DNA of 64,000 bases from Aquabacterium sp. (lineage in GTDB: Bacteria > Pseudomonadota > Gammaproteobacteria > Burkholderiales > Burkholderiaceae_C): assembly GCF_030652515.1 (NCBI RefSeq), contig NZ_JAUSAR010000036.1:36729-100728 (forward strand). The letters are read 5' to 3'. Shown piece after piece: positions 9,243 to 17,708 of this stretch (the first letter of the stretch is position 1; each line of letters starts with the position of its first letter). The position numbers were made by a program, and so were the translations under genes. The notes under the pieces were generated by a model. The model was not told the origin of the DNA and did no database searches. It saw only the letters and a list, made by a program, of their open reading frames with translations.

Positions 9243-12200
9243 TCATGCGACTCGCCCTTGCACGTTGGTTGCCGAGCGCAGCGCGCTGAAGACTGGCCCG
9301 CTGTTGGTGGCGATCTGGTTCGTGATGTCGGCCACCACCATGCGCAGCGTGTTGGTCTGCTGGTCATAGGACTGAGACTGCACGGTCTGGGGCGTCCCCA
9401 TGTTCTGAATGATGATCGTTGGGGCCTGGCCACCCCCGACTTGGTTGGCCGGCGTCACGCTACCCGACTTGGTGGGCATCATGTATTGCTGACCATTGCC
9501 AGCCGTAAACATCTCAGGCCGGCCTGTTTCGTTCACGCGGTACATGGTTCCAGCTGAGACCGGGCCGCCGTACTGACGGCCGCCGCCAAACGACTTGGCA
9601 AGCGCCATCGTACCCAAGAGTGCAACACCTCCAAGCAAGGCAGCCTCGCCGAGAGTTGCGATAGACATCAGGCCGGCTGCTGGTGCGGCCGCCGTGGCAA
9701 CGGCAGCAGATGCACCCACCGATGCGGCGGCCATTGTGCCGGTGGCTGTAACTTGGGCGGTAGTTGTTGTCGCAATAGCCGCCGTCTGCGCCGTTGCCAT
9801 TGCTGCCGATGTGGTCTGCGAGATCAGTGCATTTTTAATGTGCTGCAAACCGACCTGAACGAGGGCGCCAACAGCCTCATTCAGAACAACGCCAGCCAGA
9901 TTCCGCATGGCGTCTTGCGCGGTCATGGTCCCATCGATCAACCCCATGATCGAGGATGTGGCGCTGCTGGACAGGCTGTTGAGCGAGTCGATCAGGAAGG
10001 CGTTGGCATCGCTCTGCGACCTGAACGACTGCTCAGCCAGGGCTCGCCGTTGAAGCTCGTATTCGTTGGTGATCTGCGTGCGCGCGATCTCGCCCTGCGT
10101 GGTGGCGTCAACGCCGGCCAGCGCCATCATTTGCTCGTACTGGGTCACCAGCTGCAGCTTGGCCTCGTACTCTTGGCGCAGGGCGTCGACTGGGTTGATG
10201 GCCTTGGTGAGCTGGGCTCCGTACTCCATGGCCTTCTGCATGTCGGCGGCGTGCTTCTTTTGATCTTCCAGAGCCTGGGCGTCGGCCTGCTTGCGCTCTT
10301 TGTCGATCTCTTCCTGCGTCTTGCGCATCAGTGCCAGGCGGTCGTCCTCGGCTGTTTGGACAATCAGGGTCACCGCTTCGGCGTAGGTCTTCTCGTTGAT
10401 CTTGCGCTCATCGAGGTTTTTCTTGGCAACGCGCAGCTTTTCGGTTTCCGCCTCGTTGATGACATTGATCTCGGAAGCCTGGGCGCGGCGCAGGTCGGAA
10501 AGGTATCCGGCGTCATCGAACTTGTCGGCCTTGGGCTTCGCGGCCTTGCCCTTCTTCTCGGGCATGACCTTTTGGCGAATACGCTGCTCAAGCTCCGGCG
10601 TGAAGGCGTCACCCAGCTCGGCCTTGGCCTTCTTGATCTCAGCGGCAACTCGCTCGGCGTCGGTGGCGTATTTCTCCAACCACTTCGACGCCTTGCTGGC
10701 TTGCCCTGCAGCCTCCAGCTTCTCCCTTTCGTCATTGACGGCTTGCACGCGGCCGTTGAGGATGCCGTACTCTTTCACCAATGCCTGCACCAGGGCGATG
10801 CGCGACACCTCGGGCAGTGGACCGCCCCCATTGATACCTTTGCCAGCCTGAAGATCATTGATCTGCGATTGCAGGGTGGCCATGCGCTTGGATGCATCGC
10901 TGTCTTGCTTGGCCAATCCAGGCAGGCCCGCAGCAGCCAGCGCGTTTCGCTCTTTCAGCTTGGCGATCTGCTGGTCTAACTCTTCGATGATCGAGTCGGT
11001 GCTTCGCTCGACAGCTTGCGTGGCCGTGGCCTCGCTGTCTTTTGCGGCACTGCCCCACATCATCCAGGCGGTCACACCCAGGCCAAGCAATGTGGTCACC
11101 GCCCCGATGGGTCCGCCAAGGAAGCCGATGGCGCGTGAAAGCAAAGCAGAAGCCGACCCTGCCGCAGAAACTGCGGCGGTGTTGGCTGTCTGGGCCGCAG
11201 TCTGGGCAATCTGCGCCGCCGCAAGTGATGACGTCACCCGCGCTTGCTGCTGGCCCAGTACCGCCAGTTGCGTGGTGGCCGAACCGATCTGCGTCATGAC
11301 CAGGCCGCGCGCTTGCATGGCCTGCATCAGTTGAAGCTCTGCAACAACCTGCTCCCGACTGACTGCAATGGCTTGCTTGGTTGCCACCAGCCCGGCAATC
11401 TCCGCCGCAGTGCGCTCAACCTCTGCCGCGGTGGCCGCAACAGCAGCGGCCGCCGCTGCCCGCTGGGCTGCCACCGCCTGGATGACAGCCTTTGCGCTCT
11501 CTGCTGCCCGCAGACCCAGCTCGATTAGGACTTGGCCCAGCTTGGCGGCCGCAACGCCGTAGGCGGCGGCGGCCAGCAGGTCAAGGTTCGAAGCCAGCGT
11601 CGTGATGGCCTGCGAAGTGACCGCGGCCGCACCACTGGCGCTGGCTTGCTCGCCGACGAACAGCATGACCTCGTTGCGTAAATTCTGAAATGCTCCGCCG
11701 ATCGTCTGGACCGACTTGGCCTCTTGCTCCAGATCCCCCAGCGCTTTCGGTAAGGCGCTGGCAAGCACCTCGCTGGTGAGCTGACCAGCTTCGGCCATTG
11801 CGCGGAGCTGGCCAATGGGCACGCCAATGCCGTCGGCCAAAGCCTTCATCAGGCGCGGGGCGGCCTCGCTGACTGAGTTGAACTCCTCCCCGCGCAAGGT
11901 GCCGCTGGCAAAGGACTGCGAAAGCTGCAGCATTGCGCTGGAGGACTCTGCCGCCGATGCGCCGCTGACCTTCATGGACAGGCTTACCGCGCGAGTGATG
12001 TCACCTACAGTCGCCTGCGAAACGCCAAGCTCCTTCGTGGCGCTCGAAACTCTCGCATAGAGCGTGCCGATTGCAGACAGATCAGTCTGCGCCTCTTGGG
12101 CAATGCGCCGCACTGACGCCTGGGCCGCCGCAAGCTGCTCATGGCCGTTTGTGGCGAGCTTGAGCTGAGCATTCAGCTTCGTGTAGGCGTCCGACTGGCC

Positions 12201-12383
12201 CACCAGGAAAGTGGCGGCGGCATAAGCCTTGACAGCAGAGGTGATCTGGGTGAGCTTCGCTTCGAACGTGTCCAGGCTGCCGGTCGTTTTGTCCAGTTGC
12301 GCCTGCACCTGGCGCTGCCCACGGATCATGGTCCCGGTTTCAAGAGAAACCTCGTAGTACAACGACCCTACTTTTTCAGCCAT
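9243..12383 (-). CDS. Phage tail tape measure protein
   Basis: A 1,046-residue protein of the tape-measure type that sets tail length and helps DNA entry in long-tailed phages. The N-terminal third carries the conserved tape-measure domain (VGDITRAVSLSMKVSGASAA, LRGEEFNSVSEAAPRLMKAL, with GIGVPIGQLRAMAEAGQLTS following). Long Ala/Gln-rich helical segments, hydrophobic segments (IGFLGGPIGAVTTLLGLGVT) and a charged coiled-coil region follow, with a Gly-rich C-terminal tail region. The start at 12383 has GGGGGAG upstream. It is the only recognisable virion gene in the element. Without tail-tube, sheath and head genes it is probably a relic, or serves interaction with a helper phage. Confidence 0.93.
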   Translation of the reverse strand: MAEKVGSLYYEVSLETGTMIRGQRQVQAQLDKTTGSLDTFEAKLTQITSAVKAYAAATFLVGQSDAYTKLNAQLKLATNGHEQLAAAQASVRRIAQEAQTDLSAIGTLYARVSSATKELGVSQATVGDITRAVSLSMKVSGASAAESSSAMLQLSQSFASGTLRGEEFNSVSEAAPRLMKALADGIGVPIGQLRAMAEAGQLTSEVLASALPKALGDLEQEAKSVQTIGGAFQNLRNEVMLFVGEQASASGAAAVTSQAITTLASNLDLLAAAAYGVAAAKLGQVLIELGLRAAESAKAVIQAVAAQRAAAAAAVAATAAEVERTAAEIAGLVATKQAIAVSREQVVAELQLMQAMQARGLVMTQIGSATTQLAVLGQQQARVTSSLAAAQIAQTAAQTANTAAVSAAGSASALLSRAIGFLGGPIGAVTTLLGLGVTAWMMWGSAAKDSEATATQAVERSTDSIIEELDQQIAKLKERNALAAAGLPGLAKQDSDASKRMATLQSQINDLQAGKGINGGGPLPEVSRIALVQALVKEYGILNGRVQAVNDEREKLEAAGQASKASKWLEKYATDAERVAAEIKKAKAELGDAFTPELEQRIRQKVMPEKKGKAAKPKADKFDDAGYLSDLRRAQASEINVINEAETEKLRVAKKNLDERKINEKTYAEAVTLIVQTAEDDRLALMRKTQEEIDKERKQADAQALEDQKKHAADMQKAMEYGAQLTKAINPVDALRQEYEAKLQLVTQYEQMMALAGVDATTQGEIARTQITNEYELQRRALAEQSFRSQSDANAFLIDSLNSLSSSATSSIMGLIDGTMTAQDAMRNLAGVVLNEAVGALVQVGLQHIKNALISQTTSAAMATAQTAAIATTTTAQVTATGTMAAASVGASAAVATAAAPAAGLMSIATLGEAALLGGVALLGTMALAKSFGGGRQYGGPVSAGTMYRVNETGRPEMFTAGNGQQYMMPTKSGSVTPANQVGGGQAPTIIIQNMGTPQTVQSQSYDQQTNTLRMVVADITNQIATNSGPVFSALRSATNVQGRVA

Positions 12384-12418
12384 GGATGTTCTCCCCCGTG
12401 TCTCTGTGGGTCAGCCGA

Positions 12419-12655
12419 CTAGGTGACTGACCTCGGACCGCGAGGCATGGCCTCGTCGATATTGATGGCGAGGGTGGTGCTTTGAATGTCGCTGCCAATC
12501 GTGACCTCAATATCGCTAAAGGCCAGGATCGGAATCTTGAAGACCGTGCCACCTGGCGTGGTGATTGCAACCCAGGCACTGCCGGCGACTCCAAGGTTGA
12601 TTCGACAGGTATCGCCAATCTGTTGTGCTGGCACCGGGACTTCAAGTCGTTGCAT
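12419..12655 (-). CDS. Small hypothetical phage protein
   Basis: A 78-residue protein (MQRLEVPVPAQQIGDTCRIN...) with beta-strand-like alternation and no recognised family. ATG 12655 is preceded by AGGAA at a suitable distance. The frame stays open upstream to 13180, but that extension is antisense-like to the neighbouring small gene and lacks protein-like composition, so the short version is preferred. It lies just upstream of the tape-measure gene in the same direction, the usual place of a small tail-assembly or chaperone protein, but no similarity to one is evident. Confidence 0.6.
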   Translation of the reverse strand: MQRLEVPVPAQQIGDTCRINLGVAGSAWVAITTPGGTVFKIPILAFSDIEVTIGSDIQSTTLAINIDEAMPRGPRSVT

Positions 12656-12699
12656 GGAGAGGTTCCTAATTGGTTTCGAATTTGGTGCATGGTCCTGCC

Positions 12700-12960
12700 T
12701 CAATGTGCGCTGGTAGTGACACCTAGGACGCGACGTAGCTCGTCTACGGGCCAGGCCAGGCGGCCATTCACGCGGATGGGTTGCACAGGGCCGTTCCCAG
12801 AGCGGCTTGCCCATTCGCGCAAAGTCTTTTGCGCACGGTTGAGGTAATAAGCGGCCTGCGGTGTGCCGACGTTCGGGCTGGTCACAAGTTCCAAAGGCGG
12901 GAAGGACTTGGGCTTCCCAGCCGAATGGTCTGAGCTCGATGCTGCGATGGTTGCGTTCAT
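12700..12960 (-). CDS. Small putative DNA-binding protein (excisionase-like), copy 1
   Basis: An 86-residue protein. Its core (FPPLELVTSPNVGTPQAAYY, LNRAQKTLREWA, PIRVNGRLAWPVDELRRVLG) follows the pattern of a MerR/excisionase-type winged helix: a helix-turn-helix that selects a partner residue set, then a wing in which the DNA-reading unit takes its name from VNGRLAW. It is clearly paralogous to the protein at 17318-17557, sharing most residues of this core. Function is inferred only: excisionase, Cox-like regulator or replication accessory. The start is taken as ATG 12960 (MNATIAASS). Confidence 0.75.
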   Translation of the reverse strand: MNATIAASSSDHSAGKPKSFPPLELVTSPNVGTPQAAYYLNRAQKTLREWASRSGNGPVQPIRVNGRLAWPVDELRRVLGVTTSAH

Positions 12961-13135
12961 GTTCCGTCCAGGCGGCGCCGGAGGGCTCCGCACATTTCAG
13001 GATGCTACGGAGGCGCTTTGTCGCTTGAACGGGATGAGCGCTCACCGCCTCAGTAGGGCGGGCATTTGGTGAGTTCCCGCCGAACAGCGCGGGCCATGCC
13101 CGGCCCTTGATGCGAGGGCGATGGATGCTGCCCAG

Positions 13136-13230
13136 TTCGGCTAAATCTTCGGCTTTATTTTGGGTAGTGATCGGCGCCACCCCAGTGGTCAGTGGATCTG
13201 AGCCGGTCTTGGGTTCGGCTTTATTCGGCT
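13136..13230. repeat. Cluster of four TTCGGCT heptamers in a gene-free stretch
   Basis: The stretch 12961-13584 has no convincing gene. It contains TTCGGCT at 13136, 13148, 13214 and 13224, three of them followed by T/A-rich runs (TTATTTT, TTATTCGG, CTATTTTTCA). The arrangement of two close pairs looks like operator sites or initiator-binding iterons. A short open frame at 13325-13507 is possible but has no proper ribosome binding site. Nothing else is recognisable in this gap. Confidence 0.45.
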
Positions 13231-13584
13231 CTATTTTTCACCGAACGGACCCGAGTGCCGAAGTGCTCCGATAGGGCCCGCCTTGATCCGTGTGTGCCGC
13301 GCTTCGGGCTTTGAGACAAGGCGCCTACTTTTCTTGACGGCCGCTTTCACTCGGAGACGCGAAGTAGCTGGGTAACCCACTGATTTGAATGGAGTTCTGG
13401 CCCGAGGGATCGCGCATCGAAACCCCAAACTGTCGGGGTCCTGTCTGGGTAAATGCACCAGGTGCTCGGCTGGGCGGCCATTGGTCAGCACCCTTCGGCA
13501 GTCGCACCCTTCCCTGAACCTTACTGCTCGCCGCCGACTAATGGTCTGATGGCAGATCCACGGCGAACGATTTGTGCTTGGCGG

Positions 13585-14064
13585 TCAAGAGCAATTTGCG
13601 CCCCTTTTGGCTCCAACCATCTCAGCCAGCTTCCTGCTGATGGTCTTGGCCTTCTTGGGAGGTCTGGGTACGATCTGGCGGGCCCGGCGTGCCGTCTCCT
13701 GCTCCTTCCATGCCTGGGTGTCCGTGTGGTGCAGTCGCTGGCACCTGACCACACCCTGCTCCCGGGTCACCCTGGTGTGAGTCTGCTCCTGAAGGGCCGA
13801 TGCTGAGTCTTGGGGCGCGCTCGGCCGGCGTGCAGCGCCGACACAAGGAGGTATGGGCAGGAAGGCCAGATCAAACACCGAGCACAGACCCCTTGTGTCC
13901 GGAAGGGGCTGGCCAGCGGCGGGCACCACCAGACGGGTCGGCCGCTCCCTGGGCATGTACTCGGACTTCACCTCGATGTCTGGCTCATCCTCCAGGTCGC
14001 AATGGGCCAGGCATGAGGCGTCGGGCACAGATGGCGCGGCGAGCGCGGGCGATATGTTCAGCAT
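13585..14064 (-). CDS. Hypothetical phage protein, basic C-terminus
   Basis: A 159-residue protein (MLNISPALAAPSVPDAS...). ATG 14064 has a near-perfect ribosome binding site (AAGGAG, 5-base spacing), so it is probably real and expressed. The N-terminal half is acidic and mixed; the C-terminal half is strongly basic and helical (HHTDTQAWKEQETARRARQ, then RPPKKAKTISRKL). I recognise no family. It lies downstream of dnaB, separated from it by the repeat-rich candidate origin. A DNA-binding or replication-accessory role is possible but unproven. Confidence 0.65.
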   Translation of the reverse strand: MLNISPALAAPSVPDASCLAHCDLEDEPDIEVKSEYMPRERPTRLVVPAAGQPLPDTRGLCSVFDLAFLPIPPCVGAARRPSAPQDSASALQEQTHTRVTREQGVVRCQRLHHTDTQAWKEQETARRARQIVPRPPKKAKTISRKLAEMVGAKRGANCS

Positions 14065-14092
14065 GTGGCTCCTTTGCTTCACTTGCGGCAGA

Positions 14093-14290
14093 GGTATCGA
14101 AACGCGGTACCGAAACCGTTCGGAAATCGTTGCGAAATTCGGCCGAGATGTGCGCGGAAATGTGCGAAGTTATCGGCGCCGATGCTAGGAAGGAACCCAG
14201 CAACGGCGCGGGTTTGCGGGCGATTTGGCCGCGAAGTTTCTGCGCGGAAACTTCGTCGCAAACCGTTCCGAAACTTGACGGCAAAGCGCC
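14093..14290. repeat. Dense direct and inverted repeats: candidate replication origin
   Basis: A gene-free 200-base stretch between dnaB and the next gene. It holds GGTATCGAAAC/GGTACCGAAAC (14093, 14106), AAACCGTTCGGAAA/AAACCGTTCCGAAA (14113, 14260), two exact TGCGCGGAAA copies (14151, 14241), and a perfect 9-bp stem CGAAGTTTC/GAAACTTCG around a 6-base loop (14232-14255). Repeats adjacent to helicase and initiator genes fit an origin; an operator array is the alternative. Confidence 0.5.
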
Positions 14291-14329
14291 GCCCGTACCG
14301 GAACGAACAGGCCCAACACGCGGCCAAGT

Positions 14330-15700
14330 TCAAAGCCCGTTGTCATTGCCATGGCCCCGGCTTCTTGATGGAGGTGGGGTGCTGACGTCCATGTCGCACT
14401 CGCCCCACCGCTGGTAGGCGCCTTCGAATCGAAGGGCTATGCGGTCTTTCTTGCCCTGGCGGTTTTTGGCCAAGATGCAGGCAAGCAGTTGGGCGCCGCC
14501 CTCCAGTTCGCCTTTGGGATGGAGCAACAGCACCACGTCGGCGTCTTCCTCGATCGCCCCGGACTCCTTCAAGTCGGCCAACGTCGGCTCCCGGTCGGCC
14601 TTGGCCACGTCTCGGTTGATCTGGCTGAGCACCATCACGCAGATGTCCAGCTCCTTGGCCAAGGTCTTGAGCCCGCGGCTGATCTCTTCGATCTGATGGT
14701 GTCGGCTGGCCTTGCGGTCGGTGGCCGCGCACAGTTGCAGGTAGTCCAGCACCACCAGGTCCAGGCCGCGCTGAGCCTTGGCTATTTGGCACTTCGACCG
14801 GATGGCCATCAGCGTCAAGGCTGGTTGATCGTCAATGTCGATCAATAGGGCTGCGGCTGCCTCCGTGACTTCCAGCGAGCGTTGCCAGAAATCGCTGTCG
14901 TCGGGGCGGCCCCCAATGGCCGTCAGCGTTTCCAAGGGGATCCTGCCCAGGTTCGCTGCTATGCGGTCAAAAAGGTCGCATCGCGGCATTTCCTGGCTCA
15001 GGACCAGCACCCGGTGCTGATCGCCGGCCACATTCAGGCCGATCTGGACGCCCAGCGAAGTCTTGCCAATGCTGGGTCGGGCGGCGACTACAACCACCCG
15101 CCCGCGCCGCAGACCTCCGCCAAGGCATCTATCCAGTCGCGGGAGACGCGTTCTCATGCCGGGTGGTGCAGAGCCATTACCCAAGGCCTCCCAGTGCTCT
15201 GTGCGGGCCGTGAGCCCCTCGAGCAGGCTGACCGGTGCGCTGCGAGCGTCTTGGCGTTGCAGTGCCATCAGGAGCGACTGAGCCCGGCCCAGAAGCTCGG
15301 CAGGTTCGCCAGCCTCCCTGGCGATGGCCTGCACCTGGTCGCCAGCCGACAGCAGGGCGCGCCGCTGGGCCATGTCCACCACGATAGCGGCGTACTGGCG
15401 CACATGGGCCGTGCTGTAGACGCTTGCGGCCATCGCATGGAGGTAGGCCATGCCGCCGCAGGCTTCTGCCTGATGGCCCAGTGCGTCGACCACCGTGACG
15501 ACATCGGCAGGCTTGCCGGCCGTGATCAGCGCCATGGTGGCCGTCCACACATGGCCATGCACGGCGTTGTAGAACTGGTCCGCCTTGAGGTTCACATCGG
15601 CAAGGCGGTAGGCGGCGGCGTTGTCCAGCAGCAGGCAGCCCAGCACGGCCTGCTCGGCCTCGGCGGACCATGGCACCGTGGTTGCGTGGTGGCCGCTCAT
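14330..15700 (-). CDS. dnaB: Replicative DNA helicase, DnaB type (phage-encoded)
   Basis: Hexameric 5'-3' helicase that opens the fork. The 456-residue protein has the DnaB N-terminal domain (VPWSAEAEQAVLGCLLLDNA, about residues 9-110), then the RecA-like motor with Walker A ARPSIGKTSLG (near 210), DVVVLDYLQL-like Walker B (LDLVVLDYLQLCAA) and the DnaB signature around LSQINRDVAKADREPTLADL and EEDADVVLLLHP. It overlaps the upstream gene by 4 bases (ATGA), so the two are translationally coupled. It is distinct in size and context from a chromosomal dnaB and serves the element's own replication. Confidence 0.95.
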   Translation of the reverse strand: MSGHHATTVPWSAEAEQAVLGCLLLDNAAAYRLADVNLKADQFYNAVHGHVWTATMALITAGKPADVVTVVDALGHQAEACGGMAYLHAMAASVYSTAHVRQYAAIVVDMAQRRALLSAGDQVQAIAREAGEPAELLGRAQSLLMALQRQDARSAPVSLLEGLTARTEHWEALGNGSAPPGMRTRLPRLDRCLGGGLRRGRVVVVAARPSIGKTSLGVQIGLNVAGDQHRVLVLSQEMPRCDLFDRIAANLGRIPLETLTAIGGRPDDSDFWQRSLEVTEAAAALLIDIDDQPALTLMAIRSKCQIAKAQRGLDLVVLDYLQLCAATDRKASRHHQIEEISRGLKTLAKELDICVMVLSQINRDVAKADREPTLADLKESGAIEEDADVVLLLHPKGELEGGAQLLACILAKNRQGKKDRIALRFEGAYQRWGECDMDVSTPPPSRSRGHGNDNGL

Positions 15701-16536
15701 GCTGCCACCTCAGTTTTCTCGATGACTTGCCGCCTGCCTTTGTTCGTCAGCAGATAGTCGAGATCGGCGCGCCAATTCGAATGCTCTGCGCTTTGCCGTG
15801 TCCTGCCCATGATGAAGTCGTTATGGGCGGCGCGTTCGAAATACGACTTGATCCATGCCAGGGCCTCCTCAGCCGAGGTGGCGCGGCGAGTGCCATCGGT
15901 TTTCTTGCTGCTGAGAACCCAGCCCCAGAAGCCGCGCATGGCCCGCTGGCGATCATTTGCCATCAGCCGTACTGCCGGGAGATCTGGCAATGCTGCGTGA
16001 TAGATGTCGATGATGGCGTCGTATGGGCAGGGCAGGTCCGCCCTAGCGGACGTATATGTTTTCTCCTGTTCCTGTTCCTGTTCCTGTTCCTGTATAGGCA
16101 TAGTCTTCGCGAAGACTTCCGGCAAGGCTTCGGTAAAGCCATGCGTTAAGCCTTTGGCAAAGTCTCCCGCCCCAGCAATGACGCGGGTTTTCAGGCCGCA
16201 CTCGGGCAGCAGGTCGAGTGCACTGAGCCAGGCTTTGACGACGTTGGGAGACTCGGGCGGGTTGTACTTCAGGAAGTTGGGCAGGGCCACCAAACAGGCC
16301 TTTGAATCATGCTCTGCCATACCCTTGGACAAGACATCCAGAAAGGCTTTCCGGAAGGCTTCCGGCTGCCATCCAAGCTCTTCGGCCAGCCCGGCCAAGG
16401 TTGCACGCATGGCGCCCAGGGCTGTCATGTTGGGGTGGGTCAACAGCATGAAAAACACGAGCTTGCCGTTGTCACCCAGCTCACGGAACTTGGCGTCGTT
16501 CCAGATGCGTGGGTCGATCTTTCGATACCTGGCCAT
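15697..16536 (-). CDS. Replication-initiator-like phage protein with Gln-Glu repeat
   Basis: A 279-residue protein. Its N-terminus (MARYRKIDPRIWNDAKFREL, then LVFFMLLTHPNMTALGAMRA) matches the winged-helix N-terminal region found in phage replication proteins that load the helicase. A middle linker contains a run of Gln-Glu pairs (IQEQEQEQEQEK, about residues 148-159) encoded by five CCTGTT-type hexamers on the plus strand (16065-16094). The C-terminal half (WIKSYFERAAHNDFIMGRT, NWRADLDYLL) resembles phage replication O-like helicase-loader tails. Coupling to dnaB supports this role. The exact family is inferred, not proven. Confidence 0.8.
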   Translation of the reverse strand: MARYRKIDPRIWNDAKFRELGDNGKLVFFMLLTHPNMTALGAMRATLAGLAEELGWQPEAFRKAFLDVLSKGMAEHDSKACLVALPNFLKYNPPESPNVVKAWLSALDLLPECGLKTRVIAGAGDFAKGLTHGFTEALPEVFAKTMPIQEQEQEQEQEKTYTSARADLPCPYDAIIDIYHAALPDLPAVRLMANDRQRAMRGFWGWVLSSKKTDGTRRATSAEEALAWIKSYFERAAHNDFIMGRTRQSAEHSNWRADLDYLLTNKGRRQVIEKTEVAA

Positions 16537-16739
16537 CAGGCACCTCCAACGACATAGACGAACTGCGCCACCTGGTCGATGTCACCAATGTCACGGACGA
16601 CATTCCAACGACTAGCGAAGTAACGCACATTGCCATCGGCCGGATCTGTGCGCCAGAGCTGATAGCCGACCATGGCCGCGGCGGCGCGAAGGGTGGCAAA
16701 GCGCTTGACATCGTCTTGCTCGGTAAGCGGAGGGCTCAT
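16536..16739 (-). CDS. Small hypothetical protein in the replication operon
   Basis: A 67-residue protein (MSPPLTEQDDVKRFATLRAA...) with a compact alpha/beta pattern (MVGYQLWRTDPADGNVRYFA). Its start overlaps the upstream stop by 4 bases, and its stop overlaps the next start by 1 base (TGATG), so it is part of a tightly coupled series. No family is recognised with certainty. The WRTDPADG...YFASRWNVVRD pattern suggests a small phage protein of unknown role. Confidence 0.7.
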   Translation of the reverse strand: MSPPLTEQDDVKRFATLRAAAAMVGYQLWRTDPADGNVRYFASRWNVVRDIGDIDQVAQFVYVVGGA

Positions 16740-17308
16740 GCGCCCTCCGCAAGATCAGTGACCAAGTCGGCCGAGGTGGGCTGGCTGGGCTGGCACCGGC
16801 CAGAGGATGGGCAAGTAGCACCACGCTGAAGGGTATAGATGCCGATGCAATGCGGTCGACCACACTCAGTGCGCTGCAGCACCCGGTTTGTGACGATGTT
16901 GTGCCCTTTATTCCGAAGGCTCATGACGCGGGCGCGGGGGTCGTAGATGTCTAAGTAGCGCGACGCCTCGTAGGTCGTGAGGCTCCAGCGGCTCAAAGCC
17001 TCCAGCGTGCGCCTCTCCTGCGTCGCACCGCTGTCACCGGGCATCTCGTCGCGCAAAGCTTTCAGCGCTTGCACCTTCTCGGGCGTCGAGGTGTAGGTGC
17101 TCAAGCCGATCTTGGCGCCGCCCTTTGCCTGGGCTATGACATGGGCGCGCGAGTCCAGCGCTTTGCCTTTTGCCGGTCGGCTGCTACCATCCGAGGACTT
17201 GCTTTTTCGTTTGATCTTGGGGCCCGACACCGTTGGCGCGGTGGTTCGGGTCTCGCCTTTTTTGGGGATGGCTTTGCCCGCCTTGCTGGGCTTGCGTGAG
17301 GATGTCAT
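16736..17308 (-). CDS. Putative helix-turn-helix phage protein
   Basis: A 190-residue protein. The first 60 residues are a Lys/Ser/Pro-rich basic tail. The middle (RRTLEALSRWSLTTYEASRY, LDIYDPRARVMSLRNKGHNI) has the form of a winged helix-turn-helix in which the recognition helix sets an R-x-x-x-L-R-x-x-G-H pattern. The C-terminus has two Cys pairs (TECGRPHCIG, ATCPSSGRCQP) that could bind metal. ATG 17308 has GAGGTG upstream. Probably a regulatory or replication DNA-binding protein; it starts 9 bases after the excisionase-like gene. Confidence 0.75.
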   Translation of the reverse strand: MTSSRKPSKAGKAIPKKGETRTTAPTVSGPKIKRKSKSSDGSSRPAKGKALDSRAHVIAQAKGGAKIGLSTYTSTPEKVQALKALRDEMPGDSGATQERRTLEALSRWSLTTYEASRYLDIYDPRARVMSLRNKGHNIVTNRVLQRTECGRPHCIGIYTLQRGATCPSSGRCQPSQPTSADLVTDLAEGA

Positions 17309-17317
17309 TGCAGCACC

Positions 17318-17557
17318 TCACTGAACGCCGAGGAGGCGCTTGATGTCGGCGACTTGCCAGGCCAGGCGGCCATTCACGCGGATGGGACGCAATGGACCCT
17401 TTTCCGAGCAGGCCCAGCCGCGCAATGTCTGCTGCTGCCTGTTCAGGTAATAGGCTGTCGCTGCAGTGTCAACTGTGGGGCGGGTGATGAGTTCCAACGG
17501 AGGGAACTGTTCAGGATGTGCGCCTTGGCGAACTTCGCTGCTGTGATGCGTTTGCAT
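17318..17557 (-). CDS. Small putative DNA-binding protein (excisionase-like), copy 2
   Basis: A 79-residue protein. FPPLELITRPTVDTAATAYY, LNRQQQTLRGWACSEKGPLR and PIRVNGRLAWQVADIKRLLG align residue for residue with copy 1 at 12700-12960. ATG 17557 is preceded by AAGGA. The two copies sit at the head of different gene blocks in the same element, which suggests either duplication or divergence into two regulators. A role as excisionase or replication regulator is inferred from the fold pattern only. Confidence 0.78.
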   Translation of the reverse strand: MQTHHSSEVRQGAHPEQFPPLELITRPTVDTAATAYYLNRQQQTLRGWACSEKGPLRPIRVNGRLAWQVADIKRLLGVQ

Positions 17558-17708
17558 GTCGAACCATCCTTAAGGCTGCCTGCCTTGTTGTGATGGTTCT
17601 GGAGTGTTGGATTAAGGGAGTGAAGGGGAAAAGCGCGGGAATCTGGTGCGTTGACATTTCCTCTGTGCGCGAGAGGCTAGGCGTGTAGAGCGGGAGTCTG
17701 AGCGGGAG

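Noticed and set aside
12656..13180. Long N-terminal extension of the small gene at 12419-12655
   Set aside because: It lies out of frame over the excisionase-like gene and has unlikely composition; the short version has its own ribosome binding site.
13231..13507. Possible small genes in the gap
   Set aside because: Starts are GTG or poorly placed, and no clear ribosome binding site exists; left as possible at most.
13985..14333. Two overlapping minus-strand frames in the repeat region
   Set aside because: They consist of residues generated by the DNA repeats (FRNGLRRSFR-type), have no ribosome binding sites, and one overlaps the well-supported gene at 13585-14064.
16065..16094. Short tandem repeat considered as a CRISPR-like array
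   Set aside because: The unit is six bases, without spacers, and lies within a coding frame.
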